Notes under the pieces: model-generated
Database searches by the model: none
Told to the model about the DNA's origin: nothing
The model's input: only the letters and a program-made list of their open reading frames with translations
In this document: piece by piece, positions 53,377-61,627 of the stretch
Numbering within the stretch: the stretch's first letter is position 1
How the letters are laid out: each line of letters starts with the position of its first letter
Position numbers and translations under genes: made by a program
Origin: Streptomyces sp. SM10
GTDB lineage: Bacteria > Actinomycetota > Actinomycetes > Streptomycetales > Streptomycetaceae
Length of the DNA stretch: 64,000 bases
NCBI RefSeq assembly: GCF_002910915.1
Contig: NZ_NEUF01000030.1
Coordinates: 31,547 to 95,546 of the forward strand
Reading direction: 5' to 3'

Positions 53377-53976
53377 TCACACATCGAGCAGCCGCCTCCC
53401 CTCGAAGGCGCGGCCGAGGGTGACCTCGTCCGCGTACTCCAGGTCGCCGCCCACCGGCAGCCCGCTGGCCAGCCGGGTGACCCGCAGGCCCATCGGCTTG
53501 ACCATCCGGGCGAGGTACGTCGCGGTGGCCTCGCCCTCCAGGTTGGGGTCCGTCGCGAGGATCAGCTCCGTGATGGAACCGTCGGCGAGACGGGCCAGCA
53601 GCTCTCTGATGCGCAGGTCGTCGGGTCCGACGCCCTCGATCGGGCTGATCGCGCCGCCGAGCACGTGGTAGCGCCCCCGGAATTCGCGGGTCCGCTCGAT
53701 CGCGACGACGTCCTTGGGCTCCTCGACCACACAGATGACCGTGCGGTCGCGGCGGGCGTCACGGCAGATGCCGCACTGCTCCTGCTGGGCGACGTTGCCG
53801 CAGATCTCGCAGAAGCGGACCTTGTCCTTGACCTCGAGGAGGGCATGGGCCAGACGGCGTACGTCGGTGGGCTCCGCCTGGAGAATGTGGAAGGCGATCC
53901 TCTGCGCGCTCTTGGGACCGACGCCGGGCAGCCTGCCCAGTTCGTCGATCAGCTCCTGAACCACGCCTTCGTACAA
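53377..53976 (-). CDS. recR: Recombination protein RecR
   Basis: A 199-residue RecR, acting with RecF and RecO to load RecA at gaps. It has an N-terminal helix-hairpin-helix ([18 protein letters not shown]), a C4 zinc motif [16 protein letters not shown] and a Toprim domain ([22 protein letters not shown]). Start is TTG 53976 with GGAAAGG about 7 nt upstream; the encoded length equals the usual 199. It follows ybaB in the same direction, a conserved pair. Confidence 0.96.
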   Translation of the reverse strand: MYEGVVQELIDELGRLPGVGPKSAQRIAFHILQAEPTDVRRLAHALLEVKDKVRFCEICGNVAQQEQCGICRDARRDRTVICVVEEPKDVVAIERTREFRGRYHVLGGAISPIEGVGPDDLRIRELLARLADGSITELILATDPNLEGEATATYLARMVKPMGLRVTRLASGLPVGGDLEYADEVTLGRAFEGRRLLDV

Positions 53977-54037
53977 CGGAACGCCTTTCCTTTTTCCTGC
54001 TCGTACCGTATCCGGTACGCCCGGGTAGCTACAGGGG

Positions 54038-54373
54038 TCAGAACGGGAGACCCGGCATGCCGCCCAGGCCCTGGGCGAGCGGGCCGAGCTTCTCCTGCTG
54101 GAGCTGCTGCGCGTTCTCGTTGGCCGCCTGGACGGCGGCGACCACGAGGTCGGCCAGCGTCTCGGTGTCCTCCGGGTCCACGGCACCCGGGTCGATGACC
54201 AGACCGCGCAGGTCGCCGGACCCGGTCACGGTGGCCTTCACGAGACCGCCGCCCGCCTGTCCCTCGACCTCGGTCCTGGCCAGTTCCTCCTGGGCCGCGG
54301 CAAGGTCCTGCTGCATCTTCTGGGCCTGCTGGAGCAACTGCTGCATGTTGGGCTGGCCACCACCGGGAATCAC
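54038..54373 (-). CDS. YbaB/EbfC nucleoid-associated protein
   Basis: An 111-residue DNA-binding protein. [24 protein letters not shown] and [24 protein letters not shown] are the YbaB core. GTG 54373, five bases after AGGAG, gives the N-terminus [10 protein letters not shown] that homologues share; ATG 54388 would add five residues and places the ribosome site inside the gene. It precedes recR, the standard pairing. Confidence 0.93.
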   Translation of the reverse strand: MIPGGGQPNMQQLLQQAQKMQQDLAAAQEELARTEVEGQAGGGLVKATVTGSGDLRGLVIDPGAVDPEDTETLADLVVAAVQAANENAQQLQQEKLGPLAQGLGGMPGLPF

Positions 54374-54732
54374 GGTCACTCCTGGCATTTCGACAACGGA
54401 TTGTTTCGGTACGCCGAGCCTACGTGCTCACCCGACACCGCGCCCCACCCGCAGGGGACCAACTCTTTCGAGTGAGTTCCGAAAACTGTCTGCCGCGCTC
54501 CTATACCTGACCAGAGGCCGTGCACACCCGGGAATCCCGCGATTTCGACCCCGCGGCCCACCATTCGGCGGTAGGAAGAGCATGCGTCGCCGCACCCGTA
54601 CGCACATCGAAGGTAACGCAGAGTTACGCGGATGAGGGCCCCGGTCATATGCCGGTACCGCCCCCTCCGTGACCGAGAACCATGCCGATCCGCGTCAGCG
54701 CGCGCCGGACGCAGAGTGCAGAGGAGCCCCCG
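54374..54732. other. Divergent intergenic region ybaB / SLATT-like gene
   Basis: This is 359 bp. It includes a small inverted repeat GTAAC-GCAGA-GTTAC (54613-54627) and a less GC-rich stretch near 54460-54490; no gene or RNA is supportable. The promoter of the plus-strand gene probably lies in the right half. Confidence 0.45.
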
Positions 54733-55521
54733 GTGAGTCAGCCGGAGATGCAGCCCGAAGGGCCGCCCCGCAAGGAGTCCGGCGCGGGATCCGGTGCAGG
54801 TACCGGAACCGAACGGTCCGGATCGCGCTACGGTTCAGGCCCCCGGGACCTGACCGGCCGCGCCTTCCCCCTCGGCGACTGGGGCGAGCCCGCCGAGCGG
54901 CTCGACGAGCTCTACCGCTGGGTCGAGGCCGGCGCCCTGGAGACCGCCGAATGGTATCTGCGCGACCGGGTACGCAAGCGGCGCACGGCCAGAGCGCTCC
55001 GTCTCGGGACGGCGGCGGGGGTGGTCGCCGGCGCGGCCCTTCCGCTGCTCGACCTGACCGGGGAGCTGCACGGATCGGCCGGCTGGGGCTATCTCTCGCT
55101 GCTGCTGGGTGCCGCCTGCATGGCGTGCGACCGGTACTTCGGACTGACCTCCGGCTGGATAAGGAATCTCGCGACGGCACAGGCCGTGCAGAGGCGCTTG
55201 CAGGTGCTGCAGTTCGACTGGTCCTCCGAGTGCGTGCGGGAGGTGCTGGGGCCGACGGAGGGCACCGCCAGCGAGGCCGCGGAGCGGTGTCTGGGCGTGC
55301 TGCGCCGGTTCTCGGAGGACATCACCGAGCTCGTCCGCATGGAGACGGCCGACTGGATGGTGGAGTTCCGGGCCGGGCCCGCGCCCATGGGGATGCAGTC
55401 GCTGGTCTCGGGCGGGCTCGGCGGGCGCCCCGAGCAGGGGGCCCCGCCCGGCCGGCTCACCATGCCCTCGGTGGCCCGGCCCAACATGCCGCGCCAGCGG
55501 CCCCCGGAGCCGCCCCGGTGA
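54733..55521 (+). CDS. SLATT-like two-TM membrane protein
   Basis: The 262-residue product has a disordered Gly/Pro-rich N-terminus, a long helix (DLTGRAFPLGDWGEPAERLDELYRWVEAGALETAEWYLR) and two membrane helices (GTAAGVVAGAALPLL and YLSLLLGAACMACD), then a further helical domain and a Pro-rich tail. This long-helix/two-TM layout is that of the SLATT family, known from SMODS-SLOG nucleotide-signalling conflict systems, but here it stands with core genes, not a nucleotidyltransferase. GTG 54733 follows GAGGAG by six bases. Confidence 0.7.
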   Translation: MSQPEMQPEGPPRKESGAGSGAGTGTERSGSRYGSGPRDLTGRAFPLGDWGEPAERLDELYRWVEAGALETAEWYLRDRVRKRRTARALRLGTAAGVVAGAALPLLDLTGELHGSAGWGYLSLLLGAACMACDRYFGLTSGWIRNLATAQAVQRRLQVLQFDWSSECVREVLGPTEGTASEAAERCLGVLRRFSEDITELVRMETADWMVEFRAGPAPMGMQSLVSGGLGGRPEQGAPPGRLTMPSVARPNMPRQRPPEPPR

Positions 55522-55542
55522 GACCGGGGCGGCCGTGGCCGG

Positions 55543-56193
55543 TCAGCTGAAGATGATCATCGAGCCCTGCGCGAGGCTGCGCGTGGCCGCCGCGTGCAGT
55601 CCCAGCCAGACGTGGCGCTCCCGGGCGAAGGGATTGTCGTCGTACGGGACCGCGGCGGCCGGCTCCTCCAGGGAGGTCGGGCCGGCGGGCGGCTGCGGCG
55701 CGGCCGGCGGGTTGGCCGGATCGATGCCGATGGACGGGGCGACGAACTCCAGCTCCCTCAGCAGCCCGTGGGAGGAGCCGAGTGGGCCGCCGCCCTCCAG
55801 GAGCTGGTCGTCGGAGAGCGGACGGGGGAAGTCCAGCGGGACGTACGCCCCGGCGTGGTCGTAGTGCCAGACCAGGTGCGACTCCTGCGCGCTCTGCTCG
55901 AACATCTCCAGCAGCTGCTCGTAGTCCCCGCCCAGTTCGTCGACCGGGGTGACGGCGAGGCCGCTCAGCTGGAGCAGGTAGGCACGGCGCAGGAAGTGCA
56001 GGGCGTCGTAGTCGAACCCGGCGACCGGGGCGACGTCCCCGGTGAGCCCCGGCATGTAGGCGTAGACGGGCACGGGCGGCAGCCCCGCCTCGGTCAACGC
56101 CTTGTCGTAGACGGCGATCTCTTCGGCGAACGGGTTGTCGGGGCTGTGGCACAGCACATCGACGAGGGGAACCAGCCACAGGTCACAGGCCAC
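55543..56193 (-). CDS. Conserved Streptomyces protein of unknown function
   Basis: A 216-residue soluble protein starting with ACDLWLVPLVDVLCHSPDNP. The motif DYEQLLEMFEQSAQESHLVWHYDH and many aromatics are notable. I recall close homologues next to the SLATT-like gene in other Streptomyces but no function. GTG 56193 follows GGAGAG. No signal or membrane segment is present. Confidence 0.7.
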   Translation of the reverse strand: MACDLWLVPLVDVLCHSPDNPFAEEIAVYDKALTEAGLPPVPVYAYMPGLTGDVAPVAGFDYDALHFLRRAYLLQLSGLAVTPVDELGGDYEQLLEMFEQSAQESHLVWHYDHAGAYVPLDFPRPLSDDQLLEGGGPLGSSHGLLRELEFVAPSIGIDPANPPAAPQPPAGPTSLEEPAAAVPYDDNPFARERHVWLGLHAAATRSLAQGSMIIFS

Positions 56194-56340
56194 GAAGTCT
56201 CGCTCTCCAACGGGTTCGTGCGATGGTCGGGACAGCGTAATGCGGCCGGGACCCCGCGCACAGGGTGCGGGCGGGTACGCGCTCGGCCGCGGGCCCCAGG
56301 ACACGTCGGGCCGCGGCCCTGGACGTGGCCGGCCGGGCGC

Positions 56341-57057
56341 TCAGCCGTGGCCCGGGTGCGGGGGGTCGCCGGCGGCCAGCCGGTCCGCCCACTTCAGCCC
56401 GTGCGCGTAGTAGGCGTCCAGCACCGCCCGCACGGCCGGCCCGTCGGCGGCCGTGATGGCCTCCACCAGCTCCTGGTGGCCGTTCCAGAGCCAGTCGCGC
56501 ACCTCGTCGCCGTCCCCGCGCAGATACGGGACGGCGAAGGCCCAGGCCTGCATCCGCAGCCGTTGCAGGAAGTCGTTGATGTAGGTGTTGCCGATGACCG
56601 TGCCGAGCTCCCGCCAGAACCTCAGGTCGTAGCCGATGAGGATGTCGAGGTCGCCGCCACGCGCCGCGCGCGCCGCCTCCTCGGCCCTCCGGCGTACGGA
56701 GACGAGGGCCGCCCGGTGGGCGCCGATCACGGCGGGCGCGGACCCGGTCCCGTCGAAGATGCCCCGGAACACCCCGTCTATGACCAGCGCGCGCGCCTCC
56801 ACCATCGACCGGTAGTCCGCGACGGTGAACTCACGGACCCGGAAACCGCGGTGCTGGTCGGATTCGAGCAGCCCCTGCGCGGACAGGTCGAAGAGCGCTT
56901 CGCGGACGGGCGTCGCGGACACGCCGTACTGCTCGGCGATCTGCTTGACGGTGAACTCCACCCGCGGCTGCAGGCGCCCCGCGAGCACCTCGTCACGCAG
57001 GGCGTCGGCGATCTGCTGCCGCAGCGTACTGCGGGTCACGCCTCCGCTCGCGCCCAT
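56341..57057 (-). CDS. GntR (FadR/FCD) family regulator
   Basis: A 238-residue regulator. The winged helix-turn-helix is LRQQIADALRDEVLAGRL to ATPVREALFDLSAQGLL, and the FCD ligand domain has the metal-type DLRFWRELGTVIGN and HQELVEAI motifs. The ligand is probably a small carboxylate. It lies 90 bp downstream of the aminotransferase gene on the same strand and may control it. Confidence 0.88.
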   Translation of the reverse strand: MGASGGVTRSTLRQQIADALRDEVLAGRLQPRVEFTVKQIAEQYGVSATPVREALFDLSAQGLLESDQHRGFRVREFTVADYRSMVEARALVIDGVFRGIFDGTGSAPAVIGAHRAALVSVRRRAEEAARAARGGDLDILIGYDLRFWRELGTVIGNTYINDFLQRLRMQAWAFAVPYLRGDGDEVRDWLWNGHQELVEAITAADGPAVRAVLDAYYAHGLKWADRLAAGDPPHPGHG

Positions 57058-57147
57058 GACGCCCCCTCCCGTTCTCGGCTCGGGTCACTTTAAGCCAGAG
57101 GTATGCCCGGTTCCGGGCACGGGGGAGGGCGTCATGTCCGGTGCCCT

Positions 57148-58521
57148 CTACACGGTGTGTTCGTCGGCGACCGCGAGGGCCGAGTCGAGGGCCGCGAGAC
57201 CCTCCTTCGCCTCGGCCTCGGTGATGTTGCAGGCGGGGACGACGTGGGTGCGGTTCATGTTGATGAAGGGCCAGAGGCCGTTCCGCTTGCACGCCGCGCC
57301 GAAGGCCGCCATCGGGGCGTTGGCCTCACCGGTCGCGTTGTACGGGACCAGGGGCTCGCGGGTCTCCCTGTCCCGGACCAGCTCCAGCGCCCAGAAGGCG
57401 CCGAGGCCGCGCACCTCGCCGACGGAGGGGTGGCGCTCGGCGAGCTCGCGCAGCCCGGGGCCGAGCACGTGCTCCCCGAGGTGTGCGGCGCTCTCGACGA
57501 TCCGCTCCTCCTCCATGACCTTGATCGTCGCGACGGCGGCGGCACAGGCCAGCGGGTGACCGGAGTAGGTGAGCCCGCCCGGGTAGGGCCGGGTCTCGAA
57601 GGTCGCGGCGATCTCGGCGCTGATGGCGACGCCACCGAGCGGCACGTAGCCGGAGTTGACGCCCTTCGCGAAGGTCATGAGGTCCGGGACGATGCCGTCG
57701 TGGTCGGCGGCGAACCACTTCCCGGTGCGCCCGAAGCCCGCCATCACCTCGTCCAGCACGAGGACGATGCCGTACCTGTCGCAGATCTCGCGGACGCCCG
57801 CGAGATAGCCGGGCGGCGGCGTCATGATGCCCGCGGTGCCCGGGACGGTCTCCAGGATCACGGCGGCGACGGTCGCCGGGCCCTCGAAGGCGAGCGTGTC
57901 CTCGAGGTGCTGGAGCGCGCGGGCGCACTCCTCGGCCTCGGTCTGCGCGTAGAACGGGGAACGGTAGAGGAACGGCGCCCAGAAGCGGACGACTCCCGCC
58001 GAGCCGGTGTCGGACGCCCAGCGGCGCGGGTCGCCGGTGAGGTTGATCGCGGTGGCGGTGGCCCCGTGGTACGAGCGGTAGGCGGAGAGCACCTTGGGGC
58101 GCCCGGTGTGCAACCGGGCCATGCGGACGGCGTTCTCGACGGCCTCGGCACCGCCGCTGGTGAAGAAGATCTTGTCGAGGTCACCGGGGGTCCGCTCGGC
58201 GATGAGGCGCGCCGCCTCCGAGCGCGCCTCGACGGCGAAGGCGGGGGCGAACGTGGTGAGCCTGCCCGCCTGCTCCTGGATCGCGGCGACGACGGCGGGG
58301 TGCTGGTAGCCGATGTTGGTGAAGACGAGGCCGCTGGTGAAGTCCAGGTAGCGGTTGCCGTCGTAGTCCCAGAAGTGCGCCCCCTCGGCGCCCGCGACGG
58401 CGAGCGGGTCGATCAGGCCCTGGGCGGACCAGGAGTGGAACACGTGCGCGCGGTCGGCGGCCTTCACGGCCGCGCCCGCTGCGGGGTCGACGTACGGGGC
58501 GCGGGAGGCATCGGAGTTCAT
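57148..58521 (-). CDS. Class III PLP-dependent aminotransferase
   Basis: A 457-residue cytoplasmic enzyme. The phosphate motif is FFTSGGAEAVENAVRMAR, the ring aspartate is Asp257 (LVLDEVMAGFGRTG) and Schiff-base lysine is Lys286 (TFAKGVNSGYVPLGG). This subgroup uses omega-amino substrates such as beta-alanine, taurine or polyamines; exact specificity is not clear. It is divergent from the DJ-1 gene and clustered with a GntR regulator. Confidence 0.9.
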   Translation of the reverse strand: MNSDASRAPYVDPAAGAAVKAADRAHVFHSWSAQGLIDPLAVAGAEGAHFWDYDGNRYLDFTSGLVFTNIGYQHPAVVAAIQEQAGRLTTFAPAFAVEARSEAARLIAERTPGDLDKIFFTSGGAEAVENAVRMARLHTGRPKVLSAYRSYHGATATAINLTGDPRRWASDTGSAGVVRFWAPFLYRSPFYAQTEAEECARALQHLEDTLAFEGPATVAAVILETVPGTAGIMTPPPGYLAGVREICDRYGIVLVLDEVMAGFGRTGKWFAADHDGIVPDLMTFAKGVNSGYVPLGGVAISAEIAATFETRPYPGGLTYSGHPLACAAAVATIKVMEEERIVESAAHLGEHVLGPGLRELAERHPSVGEVRGLGAFWALELVRDRETREPLVPYNATGEANAPMAAFGAACKRNGLWPFINMNRTHVVPACNITEAEAKEGLAALDSALAVADEHTV

Positions 58522-58627
58522 GCGGCGAGCGTATGCGGCGTGACCGCCGTCCTCCATGGCCACTCTGTACGGCATGGGCCGCCCGGCTCGGCATGCTGTC
58601 GGGTCCCCGTCCGGAAACGGCTCCATT

Positions 58628-58660
58628 GACAGAATGCTGTCATCATGACAGCATTCTGTC
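58628..58660. promoter_or_regulatory. 33-bp perfect palindrome upstream of DJ-1/MarR
   Basis: The arms 58628-58643 and 58645-58660 are exact 16-bp complements around one base. Each arm has a nested TGACAG/CTGTCA motif, so two repressor dimers may bind. A TAAGGT -10 box begins two bases after it (58662-58667), which places the dyad over the -35 position. It is the probable MarR operator and also lies in front of the aminotransferase gene. Confidence 0.85.
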
Positions 58661-58693
58661 GTAAGGTTCCGTGCTTCGCCACCGGAGGTCATC

Positions 58694-59305
58694 ATGACCG
58701 GCACGACCGTCCACCTGGCCGTCTACGACACCTTCGCCGACTGGGAGCCGGGCTTCGCCACGGCTCAGCTCACCCGGCACGGTCACACCGTGCGCACCGT
58801 CGGCCTCACCACCGAACCCGTCACCACCATGGGCGGGCTGCGCGTCCATCCCGACCTGGCGCTCGACGAGCTGGGGCCGGACGGCAGCGCGCTGCTCGTC
58901 CTCGCCGGCGCCTCCCTCTGGGACACCGGCGACACCCTCGCCCCCTTCGCCCGGGCGGCGCGGACCTTCCTGGACGCGGGCGTGCCGGTGGCCGCCATCT
59001 GCGGGGCGACCGCGGGGCTGGCCCGCGAAGGCCTGCTCGACGACCGCACCCACACGAGCGCCGTCTCCTTCTACCTCGCCGCCACGGGATACGCGGGCGG
59101 CGCGCACTACGTCGACGCCGACGCGGTGACGGACTCCGGCGGGGAGTCCCGGGGCGCTCTCGTGACGGCGGGTCCGACCGAGCCGGTCGCCTTCGCCCGC
59201 GAGATCTTCTCGCTGCTCGACGTGTTCGAACCGAAGAAACTGGACGCCTGGTACCGGCTCTTCCACGACTCGGACGCGAGCGCCTACGAGGTGCTCGAAG
59301 GATGA
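58694..59305 (+). CDS. DJ-1/PfpI family protein
   Basis: A 203-residue protein of the DJ-1/type 1 glutamine amidotransferase-like group. Cys103 in AAICGATAGLA is the reactive nucleophile at the elbow; the upstream acidic partner Glu18 is present in ADWEPGFA. Such proteins are often glyoxalase- or stress-related. ATG 58694 follows GGAGG. It is coupled by ATGA to the MarR gene that probably represses both. Confidence 0.88.
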   Translation: MTGTTVHLAVYDTFADWEPGFATAQLTRHGHTVRTVGLTTEPVTTMGGLRVHPDLALDELGPDGSALLVLAGASLWDTGDTLAPFARAARTFLDAGVPVAAICGATAGLAREGLLDDRTHTSAVSFYLAATGYAGGAHYVDADAVTDSGGESRGALVTAGPTEPVAFAREIFSLLDVFEPKKLDAWYRLFHDSDASAYEVLEG

Positions 59306-59841
59306 GCGGGAAGAACACCGGGGGGGCCCGGCACCCGGAGGACGCCGACCGGCTCAGCCGCACCGCGATCGGGGTGTTCCGGCTCAACGGCCGCTTCCTG
59401 TCCGTCGCCGAGGAACTGGCCGGCCCCGCCGGGCTCACCGCCGCCCGGTGGCAGGTCCTCGGAGCGGTCCTGACCGAGCCGCTTCCGGTGTCGGGGATCG
59501 CCCGCTCGATGGGGATCACCCGGCAGAGCGTGCAGCGGATCGCCGATCTGCTGGTGGGACAGGGCCTCGCCGAGTACGCCGCGAACCCGGCCCACCGGCG
59601 GGCCAAGCTGCTCCGGCCCACCGACGAGGGCCGGGCCGCGGTGAACAGGATCGGTCCCGCCCACGCGGAGTTCGCGGCGCGGCTTGCGGGGGAGCTGGGC
59701 GAGGAGCAGTTCGCGCGCACCGTCCAGGTGCTGGAGCGGCTCTCGGCCGCCATGGACACCCTGGCGCTCCCGGCCTCCCCGGCCTCCCCGGCCTCCCCGG
59801 CCTCCCCGGCCGGGCGGCCACCGGAATCCGCCGGGGGATGA
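59302..59841 (+). CDS. MarR family transcriptional regulator
   Basis: A 179-residue regulator with the MarR winged helix (LTEPLPVSGIARSMGITRQSVQRIADLLVGQGLAEY and ANPAHRRAKLLRPT wing). It is probably autoregulatory via the 33-bp palindrome and senses an oxidant or phenolic ligand. The C-tail contains ASPASPASPASPA, encoded by a CCTCCCCGG nonanucleotide repeated about five times. It is followed by an unrelated kinase gene. Confidence 0.9.
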   Translation: MSGKNTGGARHPEDADRLSRTAIGVFRLNGRFLSVAEELAGPAGLTAARWQVLGAVLTEPLPVSGIARSMGITRQSVQRIADLLVGQGLAEYAANPAHRRAKLLRPTDEGRAAVNRIGPAHAEFAARLAGELGEEQFARTVQVLERLSAAMDTLALPASPASPASPASPAGRPPESAGG

Positions 59842-59915
59842 GGGCGCCGTGCGGGATCCGCCCGCCGCTATCCTCGACCACGGTCCGCCACGGCCGTACG
59901 GGGAGGAAGCGCACC

Positions 59916-61622
59916 ATGGAGAAGCTGGTCTCCGGCGATCCGCAACGCATCGGCAGCTACCGCCTGCTGGGGCGGCTCGGCGCCGGCGGGATGGGACGGG
60001 TGTTCCTGGCCCGTTCGGACCGGGGCCGCACCGTCGCCATCAAGCTGGTGCGGCCCGAGCTCGCCGCACAACAGCAATTCCGCGACCGGTTCCGGGCCGA
60101 GGTGCAGGCCGCCCGGCGGGTCGGAGGCTCCTGGACCGCCCCCGTGCTGGACTCCGGGGTGGACGCCACGGTGCCGTGGGTGGCCACCGGTTACGTCGCC
60201 GGCCCCTCGCTCCACCGCATCGTCTCGGGTCACCGGGGCGCACCGGCGGCCGAATCGGGGGCGTACGGTCCGCTCCCCGAGCGCTCCGTACGCATCCTGG
60301 GCGCCGGTCTCGCGGGGGCCCTCCAGGACATCCACGGTGCCGGGCTGGTCCACCGCGACCTGAAGCCCTCCAACGTCCTGATGACGATCGACGGGCCCCG
60401 GGTCATCGACTTCGGTATCGCCCGGGCCCTGGACACCGTCACCGAGGGCGGCCTCACCCGTACCGGCGCGATGATCGGCACCCCCGAGTTCATGTCGCCC
60501 GAGCAGGTGCGGGGCGAGCGCGTGGCTCCCGCGTGCGACGTGTTCTGCCTCGGTTCCGTGCTGGCCTACGCGGCGACCGGCCGCGTGCCGTTCGGCGCGG
60601 CGGGAAGCGGAGCCCACGCCCTGATGTTCCGTATCGCGCAGGAGGAGCCGGACCTCACCGGTGTCCCCGTCGACCTGGTCGAGCTGATCCGGGACTGCCT
60701 GGCGAAGGACCCGGCCGCGCGCCCCTCCACGGACACCGTCCTGGAGCGGCTGGGCGACACGGAGTCGGCGGAACCGTGGCTGCCGGGCGCCCTGATCGCC
60801 CAACTCGGGCGCCACGCGGTGGAGCTGCTGGACTCCGAGGACCCCGAGGAGGAGCGGAGCGGAGCGACGGGCCCGCAGCGGGTGCGGCCCACTCCCCCGG
60901 CACCCGCCCCGACACCCGCACCCGCCACGCCCGTACGGCCTCCCGATGTCACACGCGGACTCCCCGCGCCGGCCGGGCCGCCCGCACAGCTCCCGCCCGC
61001 CTACGGCTATCCGCACCGGCCCGCGGCCGCCCACGGATACGCGCCCACTCCCGCGGGCCACCCCGGCGCGCCCGCGCCCCGGCGCCGTGGGGCGGGCTCG
61101 ACGCTCCTGCTGGCCACCGTCGCGCTGCTCGTCGCGGTGGGGGCGGGCTGGGGGGTCCACGCCCTCACCCGCGACGGTGGGGGTGACACCGCGGTGTCAC
61201 CCACGCTCTCCCCGTCCGGCACCTCCCAGGACGGAACGCACGCCGAGGCCAAGGGCTCCGACGGCACCGTGCCCTCCGGCTTCCTGGGCACCTGGTCCGG
61301 GACCGTCGAGGGCGGCGGGGGAGCCTCCACCCGTCAACTCGTCGTCCGGCAGGGCGAGGTGGGTGACACCGTGCTGTCCCTCACCGCCGAGGGGCCCCTC
61401 GGCGCGGGCGGCTCCTACCGCTGCGTGTTCCGGGCCGATCTGCAGAGCGAACCGTCCTCGGGCGGGCCCGTCCGTATCGGTCCCTCGCGGGTCGCGGAAG
61501 GCGAACCGATGTCGTCGTGCACCCCGGGGGAGGCCACCGTGCTGACCCTCCTCCCCGACGGGAGCCTGCACCGCGAGATCACGGCCACCGGCACGAGCCT
61601 GACGTACACGAGGACCGGCTGA
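59916..61622 (+). CDS. Receptor-like Ser/Thr protein kinase
   Basis: A 568-residue PknB-type kinase. The N-terminal kinase domain has the glycine loop GAGGMG, Lys43, HRDLK (His146-Lys150) and DFG (165-167), APE replaced by SPEQ. A Pro/Ala-rich juxtamembrane stretch precedes one membrane helix (about 394-416), and an extracytoplasmic beta-rich domain of about 130 residues follows with VPSGFLGTWSGTVEG. The sensor is not PASTA. The start is ATG 59916 after GGGAGGAAG; TATCCT at 59869-59874 may be its -10. Confidence 0.92.
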   Translation: MEKLVSGDPQRIGSYRLLGRLGAGGMGRVFLARSDRGRTVAIKLVRPELAAQQQFRDRFRAEVQAARRVGGSWTAPVLDSGVDATVPWVATGYVAGPSLHRIVSGHRGAPAAESGAYGPLPERSVRILGAGLAGALQDIHGAGLVHRDLKPSNVLMTIDGPRVIDFGIARALDTVTEGGLTRTGAMIGTPEFMSPEQVRGERVAPACDVFCLGSVLAYAATGRVPFGAAGSGAHALMFRIAQEEPDLTGVPVDLVELIRDCLAKDPAARPSTDTVLERLGDTESAEPWLPGALIAQLGRHAVELLDSEDPEEERSGATGPQRVRPTPPAPAPTPAPATPVRPPDVTRGLPAPAGPPAQLPPAYGYPHRPAAAHGYAPTPAGHPGAPAPRRRGAGSTLLLATVALLVAVGAGWGVHALTRDGGGDTAVSPTLSPSGTSQDGTHAEAKGSDGTVPSGFLGTWSGTVEGGGGASTRQLVVRQGEVGDTVLSLTAEGPLGAGGSYRCVFRADLQSEPSSGGPVRIGPSRVAEGEPMSSCTPGEATVLTLLPDGSLHREITATGTSLTYTRTG

Positions 61623-61627
61623 GCGGC

